Both the position numbers and the translations under genes were made by a program. Below the pieces are notes generated by a model, which did not search any database, had not been told where the DNA came from, and was given only the letters and a program-made list of their open reading frames with translations. A DNA stretch of 64,000 nt from Lumbricus terrestris (lineage: Eukaryota; Annelida; Clitellata; Crassiclitellata; Lumbricidae). The stretch covers positions 7,497,344 to 7,561,343 of the forward strand of contig OX457047.1 of NCBI GenBank assembly GCA_949752735.1, given 5' to 3'. Position 1 is the first letter of the stretch. Each line of letters begins with the position of its first letter. This document shows, in pieces, positions 33,480 through 44,312 of the stretch.

Positions 33480-33870
33480 AACTAGACCAGAATTAGCATC
33501 AACACGTATACGTCAGCTGATCCTCATTGCTCTTCCTCCAACACTCAGACTCTTCCCTTCATACACAAAGAAGTCGTATGTGAGGCCAATTACACCACTC
33601 ACACCACATCAAACTAGAACTTTGAAGCCCTATGTCTCTGGTTCCTTTGGAATGTATTGCCTTAGTGGGTTCTTGCCCTTGTATAGAATCATTTGCTCAT
33701 CAACGCTCATCTTTTCTTTGGGCTCAAGCTGTAGGAAGTAGGAACGCATCTCTCACCATGTTGAGAAGTGGTCGCACTTTGTAGTATCGGTCATAGCTTG
33801 GGTCATCTTGGTTCGTTTTACTCTCCTATTGTCATTGAAGTTGTATATGTATATGTTGAAGTCATCGAAT
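33480..33870 (-). pseudogene. piggyBac transposase relic
   Basis: Joined over frameshifts, the - strand shows DPSYDRYYKVRPLLNMVRDA, then LEPKEKMSVDEQMILYKGK, NPLRQYIPKEPE, a stop, and YDFFVYEGKS. The MSVDEQM motif carries a catalytic Asp of the piggyBac DDD triad. N-terminal and C-terminal parts are not recognisable. At least two frame changes and stops break it. Confidence 0.75.
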
Positions 33871-34559
33871 CAGTTGAGTAAAAATAGTAAAGGAAAAGAG
33901 AAGCAGCAACAAAAATGTAATGCCGTACATATTTTGAACCTTTGAGACCCATTGACTCCAAATGGAGTCATGTACAAAACTCACTTTTTCTCTGTGGTTT
34001 TTAACTAAAAACCATAATACATCCTCTGTTAGCTAAAACATATACATAAAAGCATCAAAATGATTTTCTTACCACTGGATATCTTTTATTTCATAGAAAA
34101 AAAGATTACCAAAGGTATCATAAAAAATTGTTGCTCAAGGCCAATGTTGAGCCTATTATTGTGGCGCCACCTAGGATGATAATGTCATGCTACCCTGTTT
34201 GAAAAAATTCAACATTATATGAATGTTGATAATGAATTAATTCTGATTACCAGAATATGAAATAACTAATGGAAAAAAATTATTTGTACTAATGACTCCA
34301 ATTGGAGTCACTGGGGACGAAAGGGTTAAGCAAATCCCCATAAAGAGTAGGCAGAATAGCAACGTGGGAGCAATAAGGCACACCAACAGGGACAAGTCCC
34401 GCTGAGTAGGCCTAGTTCTAATTACCATTGAGAAGTGCAATAAGACAACGAACAGTGAGCAATTGTGTATCGTAGGCTTATATGGGTTAAAAACTCGTAA
34501 AGAGCATTAGAATGCATCAAATTTACTAAACTATGAAACAAAGAAACTTTAGAGAATGA

Positions 34560-36250
34560 AATCGTTTCATAGCATACGCATTGCAACATCAGATTTCTTT
34601 AATGGACTGCTCCTCTTCTTTCAAATGTTGCTTTCAAATTTCTGCCAAACATCTCCACGTAGTTTTAAACTTCTTTAAATATTTTCTAACTGGCGGAATC
34701 TAAATATGTCAAATATCGTGCTTCTTGTATCCGTATATAGATCTATTTCAAACTGATCACAAAATTAATGGTCTTGAGTATCCTAAAATAATATCTGGTT
34801 GTAGCTTTCACGCATTCTAAATCTCTTCAAATGGTGTATAAAATAATTATGTTAAATATTTTCCAAGCAGTTTTCAAACATCCAAAATGTTGTCATTGGT
34901 TTTAAAGGTTCCAAACACTTCCCAATGGTCTACCATAAATTTTCTTAAATTATTCCAAAACAATCCTAAGTAACGTAATATCTCCGATTTGTTTTAAAGT
35001 TATATTAATATTTCCAAATGAGTTTCAAGTGTCCTCTGTGGTTTTCAGTAAGCTTATAATAATCCAAACTGTCAACAGTGTTTAAAAATTCTGAATACTT
35101 CCATCCGCCTTTCATGCATCATACAAAAATCACCAAACACCTTCGATTTTCGGCAATATTTAGAAAATAAGCTTTAAGCATTCTAAATATTTCCATTTTT
35201 TCAAGCATTCCAGATATTTATAAATAATTTTAGTATAGGCCTACCTAAAGCATTTCCAATAAAGTTTCAAGCATGAAAAATTTATCAAATGGCTTTTAGT
35301 AAACGAAAACATTTCTATATTCAGGAGATTTTAATGCAAACGGTCTTCAATCATCATAAATACTTCCAATTGGTTCTCAGACATTCAAATTATTTACAAT
35401 ATTGTTTGAAGTATCCCAACTATTTACAGACGATTTTCAAAAACTCTAATTTTATCATAAAGTGGCATAAAATAATAACTGTCAAGTACCCCAAATATTT
35501 TCATACGGGCGTCATGCATTGCGCAATAAGAATTACCAAATTGTTTTAAAGCGGCCTATATATTACCCAAGAATTCCCAGGTATTCTAAATATTTCCAAC
35601 TCGGTTTAAAAGTACCCTAAATATTTCCAGTAGTTTTCAACAATCCAAAATGTATCCAAACAGGTTTTATGTACCTCAATTACGTCTGAATGGGTTGTAA
35701 GCTTCCTAATACTTTCCAGGCATTGGGTACTGAGCATTCTAAGTGAATTCAAAGTAGACAAAATATTTCCAAATGGGTTTCAAGTATTCAGAATCTTTTC
35801 AAATGGTTTGCGCGAACGGTAGCCTAAATACATCTTAACGAGTTTCAAGAACCACAACTACTTGCAAAATAATGTGTTTCAAGTTTCTTAAGTAGGCTAT
35901 TTCTAAATGGTTTTCAAGTATTTTGCATATTTCCCAATGGTTCTAAGTATTTTGAATATGTCAAAATGGGTTTAAAGTAGGCCTACTCGGAGTAGGTCAA
36001 GCCTACCTTCAAATGATTTTCAAGTAGGCCATTGCAAATAATTATCGTCAAACGGATCTCAGAAAATAAAACCTCTTCCAAATATGGCTCAAGCTTCATT
36101 GATATCTCCAAATACTCTTAAAATATTCTAATTATTTCTAAATGGGTTTAAAATATCCTAATTATTCCTTATATAGTTTTCGAATATCCGTAATATTTTC
36201 AAATGTTTTTCAACTATCCTATTATAGGCCCTACTGTCAAATAAGTTTCA
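34560..36250. repeat. Degenerate short tandem repeat field
   Basis: Words such as AATATTTCCAAATGG, TTTTCAAG and TATTCTAAAT recur about every 40-60 bp with heavy divergence. The same texture resumes at about 39930-40190, on the other side of the LINE, so the LINE split an old satellite. No gene is present. Confidence 0.65.
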
Positions 36251-36335
36251 TATAATAATATAATATAATATAACAGGGTTTACGGTGGTTCAGGAGACTC
36301 GTGATCTGTGTGAGAACCACCACTTTTACAATGTT

Positions 36336-39248
36336 TTAAAAACCTATTTGCCCTAGCTTGGCCTTGAAGTTTATAAGTGTCTCCACCGACACTGTCTCTT
36401 CGCTCAGCTCGTTCCAGGCCTTCACTGTTCTGCTGCTAAAAAATCTTTGCTTGATGGCACCCTCGGATTTTCTGAATATTTTATATTGGTGTCCTCTTAA
36501 ACCTCTATTGTCAGCCAATTGGAAAAATCTTGAGTATGGTGTTATTTCTTTGTGTGTCATCAGCTTGTAAGTCTCAATCAAATCTCCTCTGCATCTTCGC
36601 TTTTCCAGTGTTGTCAATCCACAGTTTATCAATCTTTCTTCGTATGTTAAAGTTCCATAACCTCTTATCATCTTAGTTGCTCGACGTTGCACCTTTTCGA
36701 GCACCTGCTTGTCTTCCTGTGTGTATGGACTCCATGCCTGAACACAGTACTCTAGGTGAGGTCTGACTAGAGTTTTGAATAACTTCAGGATGATGTTTTT
36801 TTCTCTGCTGACCACTGTTCTTTTTATGTGTCCCAGAACTTTGTTTGCTTTGTTCGCTGCTTCTCTGCATTGTCTTGATGGTTTTGCACTTTTGTGTATT
36901 ATGACTCCAAGATCTTTTTCCTCCTCTGTTGTTCTTAATTTCCTGTCTCCCATTCCATATTCAAACCCCATGTTCTTTCTTCCCATGTGCATCACTGCAC
37001 ATTTATCTACATTGAACAGCATATTCCAGTCTTCGGACCACTTGTACAGTCTTTCCAAATCATTTCTTAGGGTGTTGGCTTCCTCCTCGTTGTTCACCTT
37101 TGCGCATAGTTTTGTGTCGTCAGCAAACTTAGAGATTTTGGAGACAATTCCTTCATCTATATCATTGATAAAAATTACAAATAGCAGTGGCCCTAAGACC
37201 GACCCCTGTGGTACTCCACTTGTAACATCTATCCAGCTTGAGTTTTTGCCCGTTACTCGAACTTGTTGTCTCCTCCCTTTTAACCAGTTGGTGACCCAGT
37301 TCAGTAGACACCCTTCTATTCCGCATGCCTGCAACTTCTTGGCTAATCGTTTGTGTGGTACCTTGTCGAAAGCCTTTGCGAAGTCCAGATAGATCAGATC
37401 CACCGAGTTGTTTTTGTCCAGATTGTCGTAAACATCCTCGAAGAAATCTAACAGATTGGTTAGGCAGGATCTTCCCTTCATAAACCCGTGCTGGCTGTTG
37501 TTGATAAGTTCATTCTCTTTCAGGTGTTCAATCATACTCCTTTTTACAATTTGTTCCAACACCTTACATATTATGCAGGTTAGGCTGATGGGTCTGTAGT
37601 TGCTTGTCTCACTCCTATTTCCTTTCTTAAACAATGGAGTGACGATGGCATCTCTCCAGTCTCTGGGAATTACTCCAGACTTCATCGATTCATTAAATAT
37701 ATCTGCCAGAATGGATCCTACTTCGTATCTCACTTCTTTCAGGAACTTTGGGTGAATCTCGTCGATTCCTGGAGTTTTATCTTCTTTGAGGTTTTCCAGC
37801 ATCTTTATCACCACCTCTTTGGATATGTACACGTCTGTCAACTTCTGGTCGTCGCTGCCTTCGAACAATTTATTTGGCTCTGGTACGTTTGTTATGTCTT
37901 CCTTCGTGAGAACTGATCCGAAGTACTTATTGAGCATCTCGGCTGTTTCCTCTTTTTCAGTAACAATCTGGCCCAGATTGTCTTTCAGTGGTCCCACCTT
38001 GTCTTTTCTTTTTTGCTTGCTTTTCATGTATCTGTAGAAACTTTTGCTGTCCATCTTTATATTTTGACTCAGTTTTTCTTCATATTTCATTATAGCCTTT
38101 CTGTTTATTGCTTTAGCTGAATTTCTCTTTTTAATGTATTTATCCTTTGCTTGTTCCAATTTCAGCAATGTACATTCATCTAATTCGCAGAATTTAGTCT
38201 GTCTGATTTGCTGCATCCTTTTCCAAGCTTTTTTCTTAGTCCTTCGGGCTTTTTGGACCTCCTTGTTAACCCAGGGACGCCTCTTGTTTGTTCTTTTTAA
38301 AACCGGTACTGATTCTTCAACGACCTCTTTCATGCAAGATACAAATTGCTTCCATTTCTCATTTAGGTTCAAATTTGCTAATCTGCTCACCAAACCCTTG
38401 CCTTGCATTGTGCTTCTTACTTTGTCGTAGTCTGCTTTGAAATAGTTATATCGCTTCTGGTAGGCCGCAATTTCTTTTTCAAATTCCCCTTTAACAACGA
38501 ACCTGATAATTCTGTGATCGCTTGTGCCAAACTCTTCTTCCACTATGACGTCTTCTACCAGGTACTCCTCTGTTGAGACAACCAGATCTAATGTGTTGTC
38601 CCCTCTTGTTGGTTCTGTCACGTGCTGTGTGAGGAAACTTTCATCCATGCATTCCAGGAATAGTTCATCCGCTTTGCTCTTTCCTTCTCTTGTTTCCCAG
38701 TCAATATGGTGATTAAAGTCGCCCATTATAATACAAGACATTTTCGTAGCCTTACCGATCAACTCATGCAGTCCAGTGTCACTCTCTTTTGAAGAATCTG
38801 GGACTCTATAACACACTCCAACAAGTAATGCCTCGGATTTGTTTCTTATTTCACACCATACACTTTCCCTGAACCTATCATCCTTCAGGTCGCTTCTCTC
38901 CAGTGCAGTTATGCAATCCTTTATGTACAACAACACACCCCCTCCATGTCCTCTTGCTCCCTGCATGTCCCTGTCCTTTCGAAACATCGCATATCCCTCC
39001 AGTTCTAATTCACTGTCTTGTATTGATTCATTAGCCCATGATTCCGTTATGCCAATAATGTCCGGTTTCTCTTTTTCCACGTACAGTTCTAGTTCGGTTC
39101 TTTTGTCTATATTCACTACGCTTCTTGCATTTATGTAGAACGCCTTCAGATTGCTTGCTGTTCGCATGATTTGATTTTTATTATTTAATATTTTCTCAGC
39201 TTCACAATCCTCATGTCTCCCGGCAAACCTCTCACCTGAAACTTCCAT
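36336..39248 (-). CDS. LINE ORF2: endonuclease-reverse transcriptase
   Basis: 970 residues. Residues 35-250 are an apurinic-like endonuclease with N40 (FYINARS), E69 (GITES), D177 and N179 (GDFNHH) and the SDH motif at 243-245. The RT spans about 480-740 with D622 (LDFAKAFD), SGVPQGSVLGP and the catalytic FADD at 708-711. The C-terminal region (HLEYCVQAWSPY, EKVQRRATKMI) is of the CR1/Rex kind. It nicks target DNA and copies its own RNA at the nick. All catalytic residues are present, so this copy may be competent or recently dead. The chosen Met overlaps ORF1 by 64 bp; the true start could lie further in, since similarity begins at about residue 33. Confidence 0.92.
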   Translation of the reverse strand: MEVSGERFAGRHEDCEAEKILNNKNQIMRTASNLKAFYINARSVVNIDKRTELELYVEKEKPDIIGITESWANESIQDSELELEGYAMFRKDRDMQGARGHGGGVLLYIKDCITALERSDLKDDRFRESVWCEIRNKSEALLVGVCYRVPDSSKESDTGLHELIGKATKMSCIIMGDFNHHIDWETREGKSKADELFLECMDESFLTQHVTEPTRGDNTLDLVVSTEEYLVEDVIVEEEFGTSDHRIIRFVVKGEFEKEIAAYQKRYNYFKADYDKVRSTMQGKGLVSRLANLNLNEKWKQFVSCMKEVVEESVPVLKRTNKRRPWVNKEVQKARRTKKKAWKRMQQIRQTKFCELDECTLLKLEQAKDKYIKKRNSAKAINRKAIMKYEEKLSQNIKMDSKSFYRYMKSKQKRKDKVGPLKDNLGQIVTEKEETAEMLNKYFGSVLTKEDITNVPEPNKLFEGSDDQKLTDVYISKEVVIKMLENLKEDKTPGIDEIHPKFLKEVRYEVGSILADIFNESMKSGVIPRDWRDAIVTPLFKKGNRSETSNYRPISLTCIICKVLEQIVKRSMIEHLKENELINNSQHGFMKGRSCLTNLLDFFEDVYDNLDKNNSVDLIYLDFAKAFDKVPHKRLAKKLQACGIEGCLLNWVTNWLKGRRQQVRVTGKNSSWIDVTSGVPQGSVLGPLLFVIFINDIDEGIVSKISKFADDTKLCAKVNNEEEANTLRNDLERLYKWSEDWNMLFNVDKCAVMHMGRKNMGFEYGMGDRKLRTTEEEKDLGVIIHKSAKPSRQCREAANKANKVLGHIKRTVVSREKNIILKLFKTLVRPHLEYCVQAWSPYTQEDKQVLEKVQRRATKMIRGYGTLTYEERLINCGLTTLEKRRCRGDLIETYKLMTHKEITPYSRFFQLADNRGLRGHQYKIFRKSEGAIKQRFFSSRTVKAWNELSEETVSVETLINFKAKLGQIGF

Positions 39249-39880
39249 TCCCCCGACTCCTCCTTTTTTTGCTTCTCTTTACATTCTTTGACCAATTCCC
39301 TACATTGTTTTCTCTCACTTTCGGTCATGTCATGTGCTACCGATATGTGTTTCAGTTGTTCATCTGCATTTCGAAGCCTTGATAGATTCTCCAGAACTTT
39401 GTTTTTTATCGTGCCATCCTTGAACTCTATGAGCAGTGGTCTTTGCTTTTCTTCTGCTGGTTTTCCGAGTCTAAACACTCTCTTTAAGTCCTTGTCCTCG
39501 CACGGCACTTTCAGGACTTCATTTATGAGGTATATTGTCGCTTTTCTGTCTTCTTTATTATTTTCTTTTTCGTCCGTCTCTTTGCTTTCTGCCATTCTGT
39601 GTATCACAACGTTATTCTTTTTCCTCTCTTTCATCTTTTCTTCTTCTATGCGGAGTTCTATTTGCTTTTCGACACCTTTTACCTTTTGTGTAACCGCCAT
39701 CAGCTCTTTATCCACTTTCAATTTGACTATTTCACTCCAAGCCTCTGTTTTTGCTTCGATGATACCTGCTTCTTCCGTAGTTATGATTTTCTCCAAACTC
39801 TCGGCCATATGATCCATCTTTGCCTGTTGCTCGTTGTATTTCTTGGTGCTCTCCATTTCCTCTGCTTTCGTTAAGGCCAT
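39185..39880 (-). CDS. LINE ORF1 protein
   Basis: 231 residues. The first 110 form a highly charged coiled coil (Glu, Lys and Met rich). Then VIHRMAES and a compact domain with KDLKRVFRLGK and RPLLIEFKDG follow, like the RRM-type RNA-binding domain of LINE ORF1 proteins, then a basic tail. It is expected to coat the LINE RNA and act as a chaperone. It overlaps ORF2 by 64 bp in another frame, which suggests coupled re-initiation or frameshifting. Confidence 0.8.
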   Translation of the reverse strand: MALTKAEEMESTKKYNEQQAKMDHMAESLEKIITTEEAGIIEAKTEAWSEIVKLKVDKELMAVTQKVKGVEKQIELRIEEEKMKERKKNNVVIHRMAESKETDEKENNKEDRKATIYLINEVLKVPCEDKDLKRVFRLGKPAEEKQRPLLIEFKDGTIKNKVLENLSRLRNADEQLKHISVAHDMTESERKQCRELVKECKEKQKKEESGEWKFQVRGLPGDMRIVKLRKY

Positions 39881-40041
39881 TAGTACCTCGAATTTTTTCT
39901 CCAGCTCTGCGATAATAGGCCCTACTAACTATTTTAAAATAGCCTACCCGTTTTTCAAGTTCCAAAAATTATTTAAATGGCTTTCAACTATCCTAGATAT
40001 CAACCCACTCCTTCAAAGTTTCAAGAATCTTGCTCTTAAGT

Positions 40042-40122
40042 GCTGTAATATGCCGAGCAAATTTCTGTCCAGGGTAACGGCCTCTGTTGTCATAGACCCT
40101 GGTCAAATCGGATTCATCATCA
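40042..40122 (+). repeat. Dispersed hairpin repeat, copy 4
   Basis: GCTGTAATATGCCGAGC, AAATTTCTGTC, stem CAGGGT, loop CTCTGTTGTCATAG, stem ACCCTG, GTCAAATCGGATTC and (ATC)n. Almost identical to copy 2. Confidence 0.7.
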
Positions 40123-40660
40123 TAGATATAAATAATACTTCCAAATGATTATCTAGCATCCTACGTAGATATTTCCAACTATGTTTCAGGAAAAAGATAC
40201 TTTATTAGGATAGTGTTACGCATCTATAATCGACACAATTCTTCACGCCGCAATATTGCAAGAAATAACTGTAGGCCAAATCAGAGCCAGCTGTGATGAG
40301 ACTTAGCGATCGTTAAATTAATATAAATAATTAAATACCTTCTCGACAGAAAAACCCCATTTCCAGCGGATGGCCTTGCGAAGGAAACCAGGCAGATGAA
40401 CTGAAATTGATCTCTGTACCAGATAATTATATCGATTAAAAATGTCTTTTGCTGGTTTTTCGGTGTTTACAGTCACCCAATTACGGACAGCCGTAGATGG
40501 CTAAGGGTAAACAATGAGGTCTACTGAAGACCTATGAGAAAATCTTGGACAGCTTTAAGACAGTGAATACGTTTTTAGGATATGTTCCGAATTCAGAAGA
40601 GGCTTCTCTTAAGACTTAGAAGCGCGTGCTCAATTTTGTAGGCAGACATTTTTAACGAGA

Positions 40661-40729
40661 GTAGAAGAGGAATCTGCTAACGACTGGCAACAGAATCTGT
40701 TGCCAGTCGTTAGCAGATTCCTCTTCTAC
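40661..40729. repeat. Perfect 33-bp inverted repeat, 3-nt loop
   Basis: The arm starting GTAGAAGAGGAATCTGC at 40661-40693 is matched base for base by its complement at 40697-40729, with AAT between. It would extrude as a long hairpin. It is not flanked by a visible target duplication. Confidence 0.95.
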
Positions 40730-40739
40730 GCAAGAATTT

Positions 40740-40960
40740 TAATCAGTAGGAGACTTGGAGGGAGAAAGAGGAAGAGGAAGACCTAGAACGGCATAGATAG
40801 ACAACATCTTGAAATGGACTGGACTTTCGGGGAGGAGACTAATGAACATGGCAGGAGATAGACAACTGTGGAAAATGCTCATCCGTTCGTGCAGCAAACC
40901 GCCGCAGAGCGACGATGGCGGAATGACATGACATGACATGACAGGAGACTTATTCCAGTC
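40740..40960 (+). pseudogene. LINE 3' fragment with (TGACA)n tail
   Basis: The + strand reads GERGRGRPRTA, a stop, then IDNILKWTGLSGRRLMNMAG and DRQLWKMLIRS. This is the C-terminal tail of an endonuclease-RT LINE protein with a nonsense change at the usual Trp. It ends in (TGACA)n, a typical LINE microsatellite tail. Confidence 0.75.
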
Positions 40961-41281
40961 CTCTCTCAATAAATATTGACTACAGCGCAACCGATTTTGC
41001 CATTCTATAATACTACATGTACATGTATACAGAAAATAACAGAAAGTAAAATAAAAAAAAGGGATGCAGTATGCTAGTAAGTGCTCTAGGTGATAATAAA
41101 ATTGTCAATATCTTTAAGTGTTCCCAGATCTGGCTCGGTTAAAGTGCCTCTGGGCTGATCATAAAAGAGAAGTTGCAACAAGAAACATGTCTCTCTCAAG
41201 TTTCCTTTAGACAGACTAGGCTTTGGCTGCCGCGGCCAAAATCTGACAAAGATTTACACCAATGGTGCGATTTTCACCATT

Positions 41282-41535
41282 ATAATCATTGTTGTTGTTG
41301 TTGTTGTTGTTATTTTTTTATTGCTATTATTGTTTTATTTGAGGCATCTATCATCTCTCAGGATTTATAAAAAAATTATGAGGTGATGTTTTGGAATGGC
41401 TAGATAGGCAAGTTCTGCAGAAAGCGACTGCGCTGAAGCACTCAATATTCATGCAAAGGCGTTGAAACAGAACATCATTAGCCTACTACTCTTATTATTA
41501 CTGCTACTGCTACTACTGCTGCTGTTACTAATACT
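41282..41535 (+). repeat. (GTT)n and (CTG/CTA)n trinucleotide tracts
   Basis: GTTGTTGTT at about 41289-41312 and imperfect ATTACTGCTACTGCTACTAC at about 41494-41535. Simple repeats only. Confidence 0.85.
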
Positions 41536-41816
41536 ATTACAACTACAAGAGCCTACTAGCCTACTGCTATTTTTTATAGTTACAGCAATAATTGCATCGA
41601 TTGCAATAATGACGAAGAGGGACTGTGACAAGAGCGTAGGAATGTTGGTATATAATAGTATTAGTAAGCCAGTCCTAAGTATTCAACTTTGGAAGACAAT
41701 AATTATCACTAGCAAATTTCCACAATCTCATTATTGATAGTCCCTGGTAAAAACTGCCGAGTAATAGTTTCTGTCAATTTTCACGGTCATCTAACGACAC
41801 GTTTATCGCCTATCCC

Positions 41817-42582
41817 CATAGATGTAAAAAAACCGATGAAAATAAAATAAAAAACTGAAAAAACAAAAAACGACAAAAAAACCGATAAAAAACGGAAACG
41901 GAAAATAATTTGCCTTTGTTGCATGTGAAACTTCATTTTACGCTTTAAAACCTTGCTTATGCAATTTTATCTTAATCTGCAAATAACACAGCTTTTTGTA
42001 TTATTAGGCCAAAATTAATTGGCATAAATAACATTAATCTACCACAATTGTTTTTTTTATAACTTTGGTTTGATAGGAAATTCAGAAAAACTAAAGGTAG
42101 AGAGATTTTTCAAATTTAAGTTGTAAAGATAATAATATTGATGATCGACATAACGCAATTAAAATCTAATCAAAAGCAAAGAACCTCTGATCTGTACTAA
42201 ATTAGCCTATATAGCCTATTGTACATTTGTACTTAGACTTGTTACTTGTGAATATCATTTATAGGCCCAAGAATTTTATATCAAAATAACTCATACAAAT
42301 TTCATTTCTTGTAAGGACCTTCTACATGTATTTCTCAAATGATGACTTGAACAGTTACATAATGACACTATAGTTAGCTGAATCCTTGAGAGTACGGTGA
42401 AAACGTATGGAATATCAGTAAAAAAATGAAAATAAGGAAAATAATAATAGACAGTAAATAAATAAATAAAATAACATAAAAACGATAAAAAAAACGATAA
42501 AAAACGCTGCGAAAAATAAAAAACGAAAAAACGACGTTTTTGGGAGAGAATAAAAAACGGAAAAACGTTTATTACAACTATG
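41817..42582. mobile_element. MITE with CATAG(A/T)TGTAA ends, exact 8-bp TSD
   Basis: The left end is CATAGATGTAAAAAAACC, and the right end complement is CATAGTTGTAATAAACG. CCTATCCC flanks both sides exactly (41809-41816 and 42583-42590). Both subterminal regions are crowded with AAAAAACGATAAAAAACGG-like words. It is 766 bp and non-coding. Confidence 0.85.
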
Positions 42583-42805
42583 CCTATCCCGAATGTTTTC
42601 TTGTTTAGGCTTAACACGCGGAACACTTCAAATCACATCAAGTTCTGAAGTCATCTTTGTATCAGATATCGGAAAGAAGAAGAAATTACTGAAGAAGATT
42701 AGACCTCTCATAAACTCAGCACAACGAGTCACTCGAAGAAGCGATTGGTATGAAATGCAAGCGACATCATTGTCCCTATTGCCAGAACGGTGTGAACCCT
42801 TAGTC

Positions 42806-43661
42806 CAGGGGTCTCAAACACGCGGCCCGCGGGCCGCATGCGGCCCGCGAACCCGGTTAATGCGGCCCGCGAACAGCTTCCTGGTTTTTGATTTTTTTAA
42901 AGTTAGAAATCGGTTTAAAAGAATTTTACAGTTCTTTTACGATTTGAACCAATGTTTAAACTGCTTTCTACCCCTTTTGGTTGGACATTGAGTCCACAAC
43001 AGCAGATACAGGCTAGGCATATAGTGGACCTTCGGCAACGCCAAAGCAGAAGAATGCACAGCAAAGTTTTTATGCCGGTGTCGCAAAATATAGTATCCCC
43101 GGAATAATCATATCTGCCCAGATGATGAGAAGTTGAAAAATGTCACTACCGTGTGTGCTTACTTTTGCAAGTTAACGTCCATTTGCTTGGTTTTGAACAA
43201 TGACATGCACTAACAGGTTTATTCCTATAATTTTGGTGACTTTGGTTTAGAGGACTTAGGAGATTTAGAATGCTTAAGAACGCTCAGAGTCTCTAGGCCA
43301 AACTAAATTCGAGTTGAATTACTCTGAACATTGCAAAAGATACTTTAAAAAATTAGAGTCATTTTAAATTTTGATTACAGCATAATTTCTTCAATTATAG
43401 CGCCCACGCATTTTTCGATAATTGGGATAGAATGGTTTTCCAATTTTGTTTGTAATACCATTATGGTTACACTTAAATATAATATTATGTGAATTTTACA
43501 GTGCTATATCATCATAACAGTATTGTAGGCTGCAATGACACATACATGTAACAAATTTCAGTTTCACGTGCACGATTATCCTTAATTTTTATGTTGCGGC
43601 CCGAGAGTCATTCAAAATTTCCAAATGCGGCCCACATGCCGACTTGAGTTTGAGACCTCTG
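42806..43661. mobile_element. Non-autonomous hAT element, exact 8-bp TSD
   Basis: The left end CAGGGGTCTCAAACACG and the right end GACTTGAGTTTGAGACCTCTG are inverted repeats of the classic hAT kind. CCTTAGTC is duplicated exactly (42798-42805 and 43662-43669). Subterminal GCGGCCCGC words repeat several times. It is 856 bp with an AT-rich interior and no transposase. Confidence 0.9.
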
Positions 43662-44312
43662 CCTTAGTCTCTATTTGCAAATCGCCTGCCTCACGGTCAT
43701 TATTATAATCGGCCCAACTCATTATTTTTTAATTAATTTATTTATTCACTTATATAGCGCCCCTTCACGCTCTCTACTCTCGCTCCCGACTACTGTAACA
43801 CAGAGCCCTGCGCCGACTTGACAGAGTCGGCGGCGGCGCGCCGGTCATTTTTGGTCGGCGGCGGCGGCGCGCCGACAGACAAAAATCGGCGGCGGCGGCG
43901 CCCTCAAAATGTCGGCGTCGGCGGCGCGGCGTCGTGGAATTAGTGCTCCAGGGTCGCATGCTTACTTTAAATTTTTACAAAAGCAACCTATGTTATAAAG
44001 ATATGCGTGCTCAGCAATTATTTTTGGCAATTATCTGGTCTTATGTTAATATTAATGAGAAACAGTTATTCTTAGAATAGATGTTTAATTACAAAATTCT
44101 ACAAAGGCTTGATTTACAAACCACTTGACAACGTTTTCAAATCCAGGCCTCCCGCTTACGTAACCTACTAATAGAATTTAAAGGACTGTTTGCGCAGTGG
44201 CGGCGCTACTTGCCTATTTTACTGTTGACCTGCACTTCAACCCGCCACAAATTCTTGAGGTCCAGTTTCTTGACGCGACCTGCTGAAATTGTATAGCTGC
44301 GTGCATGCAGAC

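Larger units (their letters stand above)
32293..34325 (-). mobile_element. Decayed piggyBac element with TTAA target sites
   Basis: The left end reads CCCTTTCGTTCCC after TTAA (32289-32292). The right end, on the other strand, reads CCCTTTCGTCCCC before TTAA (34326-34329). TTAA duplication and CCC-starting ends define piggyBac. A transposase relic lies at 33480-33870, and palindromes of TGACTCCA(A)TTGGAGTCA type lie under the right end. The left half is largely replaced by a (CA)n block. Confidence 0.8.
36256..39920 (-). mobile_element. CR1-type LINE, nearly full length
   Basis: Two overlapping open frames (ORF1 39185-39880 and ORF2 36336-39248) on the - strand, a short 3' untranslated part, and a (TTATA)-like tail at about 36256-36272. 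ORF2 is unbroken. The LINE lies within the degenerate repeat field. A shared ATAGGCCCTACT occurs near both ends (36225-36236 and 39914-39925) but this word family is common in the window, so I do not rely on it as a target duplication. Confidence 0.85.

Noticed and set aside
36358..39874. + strand frames up to 205 codons opposite the LINE
   Set aside because: Shadows of LINE ORF1 and ORF2.
36225..39925. ATAGGCCCTACT as the LINE's target duplication
   Set aside because: TAGGCCTA-like words are very common here, and on the left the repeat-field sequence seems to run on past it. Not reliable.
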